Assembly (NCBI GenBank): GCA_019637875.1
Contig: JAHBUW010000009.1
Span: 117,183-181,182, forward strand
DNA: 64,000 bases
Reading direction: 5' to 3'
Origin: Pseudobdellovibrionaceae bacterium
GTDB taxonomy: Bacteria; Bdellovibrionota; Bdellovibrionia; Bdellovibrionales; Bdellovibrionaceae
Position numbers and translations under genes: made by a program. The notes below the pieces were generated by a model. It saw only the letters and a program-made list of their open reading frames with translations, did no database searches and was not told where the DNA came from. Positions 1 to 8,025 of this stretch are shown piece after piece; within the stretch, counting starts at the first letter, position 1; each line of letters starts with the position of its first letter.

Positions 1-193
1 CGCCCGCTCCGACCTGTCGGTGGACAAATACTTGCTCGGTGGCGCGGGCAATCAGTACGAGGCCGCCTTCTACGGCAACTACGATCTGGACCGCGACACG
101 CGCGCGGTGGTCCGCATTTCCGCCAAAAGCCAAAAGTACCCGCTGGCCGAAGAAAGCTTCGACATCGGCGTCGGCCTTCAGCGCGGATTGTAA
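1..193 (+). CDS. C-terminal end of an unidentified protein (possible outer-membrane beta-barrel)
   Basis: An open frame enters from the left edge (first whole codon at 2) and ends with TAA at 191-193, giving 63 residues. The piece alternates polar and hydrophobic residues in strand-like stretches (YEAAFYGNYDL, RAVVRISAKS, FDIGVGLQRGL). That pattern would fit the last strands of an outer-membrane barrel, although the final residue is Leu rather than Phe. Codon use looks like that of the neighbouring real genes. The next gene begins about 20 bases downstream on the same strand, so the two may be co-transcribed. The family cannot be named from this fragment. Confidence 0.5.
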   Translation, partial: ARSDLSVDKYLLGGAGNQYEAAFYGNYDLDRDTRAVVRISAKSQKYPLAEESFDIGVGLQRGL

Positions 194-214
194 TTCACCC
201 AGGGCCGGGCTAGG

Positions 215-1468
215 ATGGTCGCGATGGCTCGCGCGCAAGTTCCCGAAAAACTGAATATCTGCTTGGTCGGTCAGCGCTTCCCGGTGATGGGACGCGCGAG
301 CGACGAAGGTTTTTTGTGGCCGATGACTCGCGGTCTGATCGAGAAGGGCCATCAGGTCACCGTCATCTCGACCCGCTCGCCCACGGGAAAACCCGAACTT
401 CTGCGCGACGGCGTTCGGCTTTTGTACCTGCACGAAGGTTACCCGAACAAAGCCGGCATCCCGTTTCCGGAAGCCGCGCTCGAAAAGTTCACGGAACTTC
501 ACAAGGAAAAACCCTTCGACCTCGTGCACTCGTTCGACCGCTCCGGTTATTTGATCGGGCGCAAACGTCGACGTTTGAACTTCGCGATGACCTACGACGT
601 CGAGGCGACGCAGATGTCGCAGCTCTTCTCAATTCTGGGCATGGCGCAGGACCGGGTCAGCTCGCTGCTCGCGACGGGCATCGCGCTGACTTACAAGTTT
701 CTGACGACCTACTTCGGCGGCGATCGCGACCTTTTGGTCACGGCGGACGGCGTTTTCGTGACGAGCCCCCAGCAGCGCGTGTTCCTGGAGCGCTACTACA
801 TGTATCCCGACTTCAACATCTTCAGCGTTCCTTACGGCGTCGAGCTTTCGCAGTTCAAACCGCCGATGGGCGAAGAGAGTCCCCTCCGCGCGCGCTTCAA
901 ACTTCCCGAGAACACGCACGTCGTTCTGACCGTGACCGACATGACCGTACCGGAAGAAATCGTGACGCTCTTGCAGGCTTTCGAACGGGTCGCCGTGAAG
1001 AAACCGAACGCCTACATGGTGATCCTGGGTTCGGGTCCCGAGTGGAAACGCATCGAATACGAAATGCTGAACCTTGCGCTGGGTTCGCGGGTCATCATGC
1101 CCGGTGCGCTCAAAGAAGAAGAAGTCAGCGAGTGGATCCAGATCGCCGACGTCTTCGTGAATATGAGTTCACGCACGACCGGTTTTGAGCCCACGATGAT
1201 CGAAGCGATGGCGCAAAAGAAAGTGATCATCGGCTCGGAGCTTTCCCCGATGGCGAATATCGTCGAAGATGGCCAGGACGGCTTCCTGCTTCGTCCCGCC
1301 GATACGGACTCGCTCGCGCAGCTTTTGGTGGAACTTTTCTCAGGAACCATGCCTTCTTTCGAAATCGGGCAAAAGGCGCGCGACAAGGTCACCAATCTCT
1401 TCGATCCACGTAAAATGGTAGAGGCCCTGCACGGCGCCTACCGTCAGGTGCTCAGCCACCGCAACTAA
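215..1468 (+). CDS. Family 4 glycosyltransferase (GT-B fold)
   Basis: A 417-residue protein of the usual length for GT4 enzymes, which transfer a sugar from a nucleotide-activated donor, usually in LPS, capsule or glycolipid synthesis at the inner membrane. The N-terminal half begins with a Rossmann-type strand and a glycine-rich turn (VGQRFPVMGRASDEGF). The C-terminal half carries the donor-binding pattern: ILGSGPEWKRIE, then RVIMPGALKEEEVSEWIQIADVF, then the E-x7-E region around FEPTMIEAMAQKKVIIGSE, followed by VEDGQDGFLL. ATG at 215 lies after a CTAGG stretch, and an in-frame ATG at 224 is an alternative start. Substrate and linkage cannot be read from sequence. No other polysaccharide genes adjoin it, so the pathway is unknown. 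Confidence 0.85.
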   Translation: MVAMARAQVPEKLNICLVGQRFPVMGRASDEGFLWPMTRGLIEKGHQVTVISTRSPTGKPELLRDGVRLLYLHEGYPNKAGIPFPEAALEKFTELHKEKPFDLVHSFDRSGYLIGRKRRRLNFAMTYDVEATQMSQLFSILGMAQDRVSSLLATGIALTYKFLTTYFGGDRDLLVTADGVFVTSPQQRVFLERYYMYPDFNIFSVPYGVELSQFKPPMGEESPLRARFKLPENTHVVLTVTDMTVPEEIVTLLQAFERVAVKKPNAYMVILGSGPEWKRIEYEMLNLALGSRVIMPGALKEEEVSEWIQIADVFVNMSSRTTGFEPTMIEAMAQKKVIIGSELSPMANIVEDGQDGFLLRPADTDSLAQLLVELFSGTMPSFEIGQKARDKVTNLFDPRKMVEALHGAYRQVLSHRN

Positions 1469-1581
1469 GGCGGCGTGACGCGCCCTCCATTAATTCTTGC
1501 AACGCGTCAATCGCGTAAGCACTGGATTTGATTGAAGGCTTGAGTCATCCTTGGAACTGAATTTCACCTCTTGAGGGAGCC

Positions 1582-1863
1582 ATGACCAAAGCCGATCTCA
1601 TCAACTTGATTGCGGAAAAAGCGGGTATCACTCGTGTCAAAGCCGAGACCGTGGTCAACACCATCTTCGACTCGATGATCGAAGCGCTGATGCGCGACGA
1701 CCGCATCGAGATCCGCGGCTTCGGCTCGTTCGTGAACCGTCAGTACGGCTCGTACAAAGGCCGCAATCCCCGCACCGGCGAAGTCATCAACGTCGACGAG
1801 AAAAAACTCCCGTTCTTCAAAGTCGGCAAAGAACTCAAAGAAGAAATCAACGGCAAGGACTAA
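1582..1863 (+). CDS. HU/IHF-family nucleoid DNA-binding protein
   Basis: A 93-residue protein with the full bacterial histone-like fold: an N-terminal helical dimerisation part (MTKADLINLIAEKAGITRVKAE), then IEIRGFGSFVNRQY and the DNA-bending beta-arm with GRNPRTGE, closing with PFFKVGKELKE. HU and IHF proteins bend and compact DNA as dimers. The arm sequence is compatible with either HU or IHF-alpha type, so the subfamily is left open. A GAGGGA ribosome binding site precedes the ATG at 1582. The gene is monocistronic: about 110 bases of AT-rich leader precede it and a strong terminator follows at 1891. Confidence 0.95.
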   Translation: MTKADLINLIAEKAGITRVKAETVVNTIFDSMIEALMRDDRIEIRGFGSFVNRQYGSYKGRNPRTGEVINVDEKKLPFFKVGKELKEEINGKD

Positions 1864-1890
1864 GTCCGCGCCACTTCCGAATCGGAAACG

Positions 1891-1921
1891 AAAAAAGCCG
1901 CGAAGTTCGCGGCTTTTTTTA
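1891..1921. terminator. Bidirectional intrinsic terminator after the HU gene
   Basis: AGCCGCG and CGCGGCT pair around a five-base AAGTT loop. A T tract follows on the plus strand, and an A tract precedes the stem, which gives a T tract on the minus strand. It can stop the HU transcript and the converging long minus-strand operon. Confidence 0.9.
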
Positions 1922-1944
1922 TTTCGTTTACCCCGAGAAACCAA

Positions 1945-1963
1945 GAGGGCCTTTTCGGCCCTC
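1945..1963 (-). terminator. GC-rich hairpin at the end of the minus-strand operon
   Basis: GAGGGCC pairs with GGCCCTC around TTTTC, immediately beyond the stop codon of the VWA lipoprotein gene. It has no T tract of its own and probably works with the stronger hairpin at 1891. Confidence 0.55.
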
Positions 1964-1970
1964 GACCAAA

Positions 1971-2981
1971 CTAAGGTTGCGCGGGCTTGAAATAGACTTG
2001 TACGGTTGTGCCGTCGGGCTGCTCGGTCCACTGGATGCGACGTCCGAGGACGATCGCGTTGTCGGTCGCATCGTAGCTCCAGCCGGTGTCGGGATGGGGC
2101 TCGATCAGCTGCGCTCCGTAAGTGACCTCGACCGTATCGATGATCGGGCGACGATCCAGCAGGACGCGGCGACCGATGCGCTCCACCAAGTCCGAACCGA
2201 TGCGGGCGAGCTTCGTTCCGTAATCGGGATCGCACAGACCGTAGAATTGTCCCTTGGTCAGACTGAAGAAGTCCTCGATCCGGCGCGGAGGCGCGTTGTA
2301 TTCGTCACGCGAGCAGCCGGTCGAATCGTTCGTCGGGATGATGACCCCGTAGCTCAGGATCTTCGACGAATCGCCCTTTTTCATGTTCAACAGGAACTGG
2401 TGGATCTGATTCGCGTCGAACTTGTCGCTTTGATCCTCGGCGTCCGTGATGATCACGATCGCGAGGTAAGCCGAAGGCCGGTAGAAGCCGACATTCCGTC
2501 CCGACAGGTTCGGTTCGGTCAAAGCCAGATTGAGCGGATCGAAGACGCGCTCCCAGCCCGAACCCGAAGTTCCGACCATGATGTTCTGTTTCAGGATGTC
2601 CATGCCGTTCACGGTCGAACGATCGATGAACTTCGTCCGTCCCGACAAAACGCCGCCACCGTTGTTCAAGTGCGCGCTGTAGTTGTCCGAGGTCGTGATC
2701 ACGCCGATGTGGTAGTCGACGAACTTGTTCGTCGCGATCCCGTTCGTGAACAGATCGACGTTGTCCTGCATGTTCTTCTGGTGCGTGTACATCGAACCCG
2801 AATCGTCGATGACGAAAAGGATGTCGACGGACGGATTGAAGGTCTGCAGCTCGGTGCCTTCGGACTTCCGCGTTTCACGCGGAGGTTCGCCGACCAACTT
2901 CGGGCTGGGGTTTTCGCAGGCCGCGAGTCCCAGAAGGACGGGCGCGGCGAGCAGAGCTTTCGCGAAAGATTTGAACATCAT
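1971..2981 (-). CDS. VWA-domain lipoprotein (CglB-like)
   Basis: A 336-residue protein with a lipoprotein signal (LGLAAC, Cys22) and a von Willebrand A domain from about residue 50. The MIDAS metal site DxSxS is present as D59-D-S61-G-S63. A second conserved stretch, VIITDAEDQSD, lies mid-domain. VWA domains bind ligands through a divalent metal. It is the last gene of the long operon beginning at 12791, ten bases after the 542-residue protein. In Myxococcus gliding the VWA outer-membrane lipoprotein CglB is the surface adhesin of the Agl/Glt machine. The same job is inferred here from domain plus context, not from measured similarity. ATG 2981 and 2978 are both possible starts. Confidence 0.75.
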   Translation of the reverse strand: MMFKSFAKALLAAPVLLGLAACENPSPKLVGEPPRETRKSEGTELQTFNPSVDILFVIDDSGSMYTHQKNMQDNVDLFTNGIATNKFVDYHIGVITTSDNYSAHLNNGGGVLSGRTKFIDRSTVNGMDILKQNIMVGTSGSGWERVFDPLNLALTEPNLSGRNVGFYRPSAYLAIVIITDAEDQSDKFDANQIHQFLLNMKKGDSSKILSYGVIIPTNDSTGCSRDEYNAPPRRIEDFFSLTKGQFYGLCDPDYGTKLARIGSDLVERIGRRVLLDRRPIIDTVEVTYGAQLIEPHPDTGWSYDATDNAIVLGRRIQWTEQPDGTTVQVYFKPAQP

Positions 2982-2990
2982 CCGGGCTCC

Positions 2991-4619
2991 TTATTGTTTG
3001 GTGCTGCGACCTTCGCAGCCACCTTTGACGTTCACGTTGTAGTGGGCGAGTTCGTCGAACCAGAGCTCTTTTTCGACCGGGAATTTCAACTGGAACTTCT
3101 CGGGCGTGTCTTTCGCGCCGGTCAGTGCCGTCTTCTTCTCGGGACGGGCCGCCGAAACCCGGTCCGCCAGCATCGACTGCTGCAGGACTTCGGCTTCCAC
3201 GACGTGGAGCTTCGACAGGATCTCTTGGGTCTCTTTCACTTCCACGGCCGCCAGGGCCTGGACGCGCTTGAAGACCTGAACTTCCGCCGAACGGCGACGG
3301 GCTTCGATGTCGTTCTTCATTTCTTCCAGCGGGGCCGCGAAGCCCACGCGATCGGTCGCGCTGCTCAAAGAGCGAGCGTAGAGCTCTCCGGCTCTGCGTG
3401 CTTCGTTCTGAAGTGAACGCTCGAAAACGATCAAAGAACCCAACATCGAGTCGCGAGGCGCCCAGCGCGGGATCGACTTCATGGTCGCGCCCATCTCGAC
3501 GAACTTGATTTTGCCGGCCGCGCGTTTCGCGACGAGGTCGCGCACCGCGGGCGTATCCGCGTTGTCCGCCAGCTTCACGAGTTCGCCCGTGCGCTCACGG
3601 AAATCTTTACGGAACTGCAAAAGCGACGCGTGCACGCCGGTGTAGTCGCAGACTTTCAGCTGCGCGAGCGTGCGCAAGAACGAAGCCTCGGGACCAACCA
3701 TCACCGCGAAGTACGGCTGGGTCAGCGTGCGGGTCACCGCGAGCGTGTCTTGGGGTTGTCCTTTACGGATGAATGCCCAACCCGCCTCTTCCTGAGCTTC
3801 GAAGAAGTAGTCCGAAGATTTCGGGATCTTCTGGTAATACTTGATCGCCGCGTCCAGGTAGCCGTTCTGGTAGAGCATCCGCGCCGCGGTCATCTCCATC
3901 AAGTCGACGCCGACGGGATTCATCGGTTGCTTGATCAGATGCGCGAGCGCTTGCGCCGCTTGACCGCGGTCCTGTCCCACCAAAGCGAGCACCAGCTGCC
4001 ATTGCAGCATCGCGCGCTCTTTGGTTCCGGGCTTCGATTTCACCATCAAGTCTTTGACCAGATCCATTTGGTCGAAGCCGTTGATCTGACGGCTGCGAAC
4101 TTGAATCTCGGCGCCGACGCCGAAGATTTCGGTCCACTGGGGATTCCATTTTTCGATCCACACTTGAGTCCAAGCGGGGTGGGTTTCACCCGCCACTTGG
4201 CGCCACAGCTGGATCAGATCTTTGTCCACGCCTTTCGCGTCCTGGATCATCAACAGATTTTCCAGACCCGAAACGGGCATTTGGTTTTGGAACAAAAGGT
4301 AAGCTTTCAGCGCCTGACCGTTCGGCGTGCGGATGAACGAGGTCTTCTCGAAAGCCGGAGCCCACTGGAAGAGCGCCTTTTCCCAGTCATTCTTTTCGAT
4401 GAACTGGAAGAAGATGTTCTGTTCCGCCGTCATGTTCGGCGTGAGTTTACGGAGCGGAGTTTTCGCCAGGGCCTGGACCACGCCCGCGCCCGAATTCGAC
4501 TGACCGTCGAGAATCCGCAGCAGGTCGTCGTCTCCGGCGCTGTCTTGCGCGAAGGCCACCGGCGACACCAGCAGGGCCGTCGCCGCCAGAAGTCCCAGTT
4601 TCTTATTCAATGCCATCAT
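2991..4619 (-). CDS. Exported helical-repeat (TPR-like) protein of the Agl/Glt-type operon
   Basis: A 542-residue protein with a Sec signal peptide (LGLLAATALLVSPVAFAQ, cleavage after about residue 25). The rest is mainly alpha-helical, with TPR-like pairs such as AARMLYQNGYLDAAIKYYQKIP and EAQEEAGWAFIRKGQPQDTLAV around residues 255-300. It should be periplasmic. Its start ATG overlaps the stop of the upstream barrel gene by four bases (4616-4619), so the two are translationally coupled. In Myxococcus the comparable periplasmic helical-repeat components are GltC, GltD and GltE. Which one this matches cannot be settled by eye. No enzymatic motif is visible. Confidence 0.7.
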   Translation of the reverse strand: MMALNKKLGLLAATALLVSPVAFAQDSAGDDDLLRILDGQSNSGAGVVQALAKTPLRKLTPNMTAEQNIFFQFIEKNDWEKALFQWAPAFEKTSFIRTPNGQALKAYLLFQNQMPVSGLENLLMIQDAKGVDKDLIQLWRQVAGETHPAWTQVWIEKWNPQWTEIFGVGAEIQVRSRQINGFDQMDLVKDLMVKSKPGTKERAMLQWQLVLALVGQDRGQAAQALAHLIKQPMNPVGVDLMEMTAARMLYQNGYLDAAIKYYQKIPKSSDYFFEAQEEAGWAFIRKGQPQDTLAVTRTLTQPYFAVMVGPEASFLRTLAQLKVCDYTGVHASLLQFRKDFRERTGELVKLADNADTPAVRDLVAKRAAGKIKFVEMGATMKSIPRWAPRDSMLGSLIVFERSLQNEARRAGELYARSLSSATDRVGFAAPLEEMKNDIEARRRSAEVQVFKRVQALAAVEVKETQEILSKLHVVEAEVLQQSMLADRVSAARPEKKTALTGAKDTPEKFQLKFPVEKELWFDELAHYNVNVKGGCEGRSTKQ

Positions 4620-5305
4620 AGCAGGTATCCCATCTGGAGGCTCGCGACGGTCAGGTCGATTTTCGACGTTCCGTTCGAGCGCTCGCTGTCATAGGTCTGG
4701 TAACGCATTTCGAAACGTGTGGTCAGATGCTGCGAAATCCAGAAACCGACGCCACCACCCGCGGTCAGGGTCTGCTTCGATCCCGACTTCAAGTTGATGG
4801 TTCCGCCGCCCGCGAGTGCGTAGACGTCGAAGTGCGCGATCCCTTTGTTGAAGATATTGAGCTTCCCGTAGATCGGATAGAACGCGACGGTCGCCAGCAC
4901 TTGATCTTTCGGGTAGTCGAGCTCGGGCACGATGTTTTTGCCCAACAGACCGCTGTCGTTGATCAAGTTGTTACCTTCGGGGCTCAGATCCGAGCGCATG
5001 GTGTTGTACTTCACGCCCACCGACCAGTGCGGATTGATGTGGAAGTTCCCGTTCACGCCGAAGTTGCGCGTGTTCAGGTAGGAATCGCCACCCAGAACGC
5101 TCGCGAACTCGGGCGCGACTTCGAAACGACGGTGACGGTTGACCACGCGGTCTTGAACGACGGTGATCTGCGTGTCGGGCTCGAGCGCCTTCGCCTTTTC
5201 CATCAGGACGTCGTTACCGCCCAGTTTGTCGAAATCTTCCATGATGTCCGCGCGCGCGGCCGTCGCCGACAGAACGAGTCCAAAGATCAAAAGAGATTTC
5301 ATCAT
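4616..5305 (-). CDS. Outer-membrane beta-barrel protein (OMP_myx_plus type)
   Basis: A 229-residue protein with a short signal peptide (LLIFGLVLSATAARA) followed by a polar linker and amphipathic strands typical of the small barrel family found in myxobacteria and relatives: FEVAPEFASVLGGDSYL, WSVGVKYNTM, TAGGGVGFWISQHLTTRFEMRYQTY and a C-terminal hydrophobic end (LQMGYLL). It overlaps both neighbours by four bases (ATGA at 5302 and 4616), which indicates coupled translation. In Agl/Glt systems, outer-membrane barrels of this kind (GltA, GltB, GltH) link the periplasmic complex to the surface. That role is inferred from operon context. Confidence 0.75.
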   Translation of the reverse strand: MMKSLLIFGLVLSATAARADIMEDFDKLGGNDVLMEKAKALEPDTQITVVQDRVVNRHRRFEVAPEFASVLGGDSYLNTRNFGVNGNFHINPHWSVGVKYNTMRSDLSPEGNNLINDSGLLGKNIVPELDYPKDQVLATVAFYPIYGKLNIFNKGIAHFDVYALAGGGTINLKSGSKQTLTAGGGVGFWISQHLTTRFEMRYQTYDSERSNGTSKIDLTVASLQMGYLL

Positions 5306-6504
5306 TGTGCCACCACCTTAAATTTCAGAGCGAAGTCACGATTGACCGAGTAACGGTCCAAAGACACGGGGCTCGAGTTCGTCGCGCGGATGCGGACGGT
5401 GGACTCGGTTCCGATGGGCGTCGCGGGCATTTCGATCGGCGCCGCCGCCAGCTTCCAGGAAGCCCGGCAAACGTTCATCCAACGACGACCGGATTGCTGG
5501 ACGCAGTTCAAAGTGAAGCCGTTCGGCAGTTCCGAAGGATTCAGAATCTCGACGGTCACGATGCCCTCTTGGCGGGGGTCCATCACGATCACGTCTTGAT
5601 TCATATCGACGCCGACTTTCGCTTCGAACGAGTCCGAAGACAGGATCGGGTGCTGCACGTCGGTGTTGATCGCCACGCGGTATTCTTTGGTGGGCGACAT
5701 TTTTCCGAAGCGGGTCACCGCGGTCACGCGGAAGTAGAAATCGCCGCTGTTCTTGGTCACGTCGACGTCCTGCAGGTTCACGTTGATCGTGAACTTCCAC
5801 ATGGTCGGATCCGAGAAGTCGCGATCGGGGTTATCCTCGCTCGCCACGCGGATGTAGGGAGTCAGGTCGCCCACGCGGGGCTCGTTGGTCGGTGATTGGA
5901 TGAAGATGCGGGGTTTCTGACCGGCTTGGTTCACGCCGTCTTCGTCTTTCACCCAGATCGTCAAACGCAGAGTCTCGCCTTCACGCGCGGCACTTGCCGG
6001 GAAGCCGGTTTCTTTCACGATGGTCGGCTGGCGCTCCAGGCGCGAGATCGTCATTGGGAAATCTTCGGTGCGGGTCGCGGTGATGTTCGTTTGCGTCTGA
6101 CGGCCGTTCAAACGGACACGCAGGAAGGTCGTGCGCGTCGATTCGCTACCGCTGACGTAACCGCGGGGCGGAACCCAGCTGAAGATGCCGGTCGCGGGAT
6201 CGAAGGTCGCGCCATCGAAGTCCGCCAAGTTATCCACCATCAGATCGGTTTCGTAGTTATCAAGCAGGATACGTCCCGTGATCGACACTTGGCCTTCGAC
6301 GTTTTCCGTGAAGAAAAAGTGCGACGCGTTCGAAGAGATGATCATGTTCTCTTTCGAGGCGACGGGCGGCGCCGGCTTTTGGAAACCGGGAGTCGCGTTC
6401 TTGATGTAGTCAGGCTGACCCGCGAGCGGATCTTGATTCCCGCAACCCGAAAACGCCAGGGCGCCGAGAGCGATCAAAGTCAGTTGGGTATATTGCTTCA
6501 TCAT
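5302..6504 (-). CDS. Lipoprotein with Ig/cadherin-like domains
   Basis: A 400-residue protein with a lipoprotein signal (LGALAFSGC, Cys21). The segment FDPATGIFSWVPPRGYV near residues 100-115 is the hallmark closing strand of putative-Ig (He_PIG-type) domains. Further beta-rich stretches follow (RLTIWVKDEDG, KFTINVNLQDVDV, DFYFRVTAVTRFG), suggesting three or four tandem beta-sandwich domains. No enzyme motif is seen. It sits between the AgmX-like gene (14 bases upstream) and the barrel gene (four-base overlap), so it is probably a structural outer-membrane-anchored part of the same machine. I do not recognise a Myxococcus counterpart. Confidence 0.7.
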   Translation of the reverse strand: MMKQYTQLTLIALGALAFSGCGNQDPLAGQPDYIKNATPGFQKPAPPVASKENMIISSNASHFFFTENVEGQVSITGRILLDNYETDLMVDNLADFDGATFDPATGIFSWVPPRGYVSGSESTRTTFLRVRLNGRQTQTNITATRTEDFPMTISRLERQPTIVKETGFPASAAREGETLRLTIWVKDEDGVNQAGQKPRIFIQSPTNEPRVGDLTPYIRVASEDNPDRDFSDPTMWKFTINVNLQDVDVTKNSGDFYFRVTAVTRFGKMSPTKEYRVAINTDVQHPILSSDSFEAKVGVDMNQDVIVMDPRQEGIVTVEILNPSELPNGFTLNCVQQSGRRWMNVCRASWKLAAAPIEMPATPIGTESTVRIRATNSSPVSLDRYSVNRDFALKFKVVAQ

Positions 6505-6517
6505 ATTTCCCCTCTCC

Positions 6518-7654
6518 TCAACCTTGTCCGGCGCGACGGAGCACGAACGGATAAGAGACCTTCACATCCACTCCGTTTTGCGGGAGCGGGAACTTCCAAC
6601 TTTTCAGACGGAGGACGATGCAGTCCTCAACGATTTTCGAACCGAGCGACGTATTCGCGACGCTTGCGGTTTTAACCATGCCGTTGCCGCCGATGGTGAA
6701 ATCGACCGCCACGCGGCCCGCCAGCGACGGCGTACCTTGCAGACCTTGCTCGTAACAGAAACGAACCTGACCGAGATTGCGATTGATCACGGCCGCGATC
6801 GCGTCACGATCCAAGCCGCCGTCGATTGTCGCTTCCGAGACCAGCGCCATCGAAGTTCCGCCCGTCGCGCCGAGGAGCGACGTCGTGCCGTAACCGGCCT
6901 GACCGCCGCCTTTACCCTTGGTGCCGTAGCCGCCCGCGCCTTTGATGTTGCCGCCGGCGCCCAAAGGAGCCGCGACCAAACCTTTGGCGTAGATGTTCGT
7001 CTGCACGCCGCCGGAACCTTCGGTGCCGCCCAGACCGGGACCCGCGGTCGTTTGCGCCGCGCCCAGATTCAATCCGCCCTGCTGGCGGCTGTTTTTCATG
7101 GAACCCAGAACGCCCAATGCGCCCATCCGTTTCACCGCACCGGTTTTCACGGGCTTCGCGGTTTCGCGCACTTGCGCATCGGGATTCGCGACCGTCGCGT
7201 CCATCTTCGGCTGCACCGGCTTGGGTTGCAGTCTTTGGATGATCTGGACGACCTCTTGTTTCAACTCTTCTTGGATCTCGGGCGTCTGGATCGTGAGGTT
7301 GCTCATGAACACCATCGAGGTGAAGAAGAACAGCGCCATGATGAAGAGGGCTCCCCACCACAGACGGTCGCTTTCTTCTTCCATCTCGGGATCGACCGCA
7401 ACTTTCGCATCGACCGCGGCCGACTTGATCCGGCCGATGCCGGGAACGTCGAACTCGAAGTCCTCGGTGAACTGGATTTTGCCCAGCTCGCTGAACTTCA
7501 CCCGTTTGTTTACCAGATCTTCCAGATTCGGTACGAGCTCCAGACGACGGGTGTCTTTACGTTGAATGACATGCGCTTCGTTCCCGCGAAGGACGAAGGT
7601 GCGGATCACTTCCCCGTTGTCTCTTTCCAGAACCAGTTTCTTAGCTGTTTCCAT
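6518..7654 (-). CDS. AgmX/GltG-type single-pass protein with TonB-like C-terminal domain
   Basis: A 378-residue protein in three parts. Residues 1-95 form a charged cytoplasmic domain. A single membrane helix lies at about 98-118 (WWGALFIMALFFFTSMVFM). A long flexible Gly/Ala-rich periplasmic linker runs through about residue 270. The C-terminal domain has the AgmX/PglI pattern: AAVINRNLGQVRFCYEQGL, then GRVAVDFTIGGNGMVKTASVANTSLG, then CIVLRLKSWKFPLP and a final SYPFVL strand. The last part is TonB-like and would contact outer-membrane partners. In Myxococcus, GltG links the AglRQS motor to the outer complex. The N-terminal domain here is short and shows none of the zinc-finger or GYF motifs of the Myxococcus protein. 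Confidence 0.85.
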   Translation of the reverse strand: METAKKLVLERDNGEVIRTFVLRGNEAHVIQRKDTRRLELVPNLEDLVNKRVKFSELGKIQFTEDFEFDVPGIGRIKSAAVDAKVAVDPEMEEESDRLWWGALFIMALFFFTSMVFMSNLTIQTPEIQEELKQEVVQIIQRLQPKPVQPKMDATVANPDAQVRETAKPVKTGAVKRMGALGVLGSMKNSRQQGGLNLGAAQTTAGPGLGGTEGSGGVQTNIYAKGLVAAPLGAGGNIKGAGGYGTKGKGGGQAGYGTTSLLGATGGTSMALVSEATIDGGLDRDAIAAVINRNLGQVRFCYEQGLQGTPSLAGRVAVDFTIGGNGMVKTASVANTSLGSKIVEDCIVLRLKSWKFPLPQNGVDVKVSYPFVLRRAGQG

Positions 7655-7679
7655 GTCTATCCCTGACCCCTCTTAAAAA

Positions 7680-8012
7680 TTACTGGCGCGAAACGGATTG
7701 CTTGATGCGATCTTGGAAGTCCTTGCGAACGCCCAACAAAGAATCCAGAACTTTGTCCTCTTCCACCGTGGTCACCGCTTCATCCGAGAAGTGGTATTTA
7801 CCTTGGACGAGAACATCTTCGAAGCTGACTTCGGTTGTTTTCTTCGCGCCCTTGGGCGCGGCTTGTCCTTCGCCTTTCGCCGCGGGAGCGGCCGGCGCGG
7901 GTGCGGCCGACGCCTGGTTCATCCACAGGAACGTGAGCACGCTGACGAAAGAAATCAGGAAGCCCAGTACGGGTCCCAGAGGGCTGCGCTTTTGACGTTT
8001 TGACTTTGCCAT
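7680..8012 (-). CDS. Small single-pass membrane protein of the Agl/Glt-type operon
   Basis: A 110-residue protein. The frame is open further upstream, but the ATG at 8012 has a perfect AAGGAG ribosome binding site, so it is chosen. It starts with a basic cytoplasmic tail (MAKSKRQKRSPLG), one membrane helix (PVLGFLISFVSVLTFLWM), an Ala/Pro-rich linker, and a charged C-terminal helical region (VTTVEEDKVLDSLLGVRKDFQDRIKQ). No named family is recognised. It lies between the giant TPR gene and the AgmX-like gene. By position and topology it is probably an inner-membrane accessory subunit of the machine. Confidence 0.75.
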   Translation of the reverse strand: MAKSKRQKRSPLGPVLGFLISFVSVLTFLWMNQASAAPAPAAPAAKGEGQAAPKGAKKTTEVSFEDVLVQGKYHFSDEAVTTVEEDKVLDSLLGVRKDFQDRIKQSVSRQ

Positions 8013-8025
8013 GATTCGCGACTCC

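Noticed and set aside
1977..3416. A 479-codon plus-strand frame opposite the VWA and helical-repeat genes
   Set aside because: Antisense shadow of two genes with signal peptides, motifs and ribosome sites.
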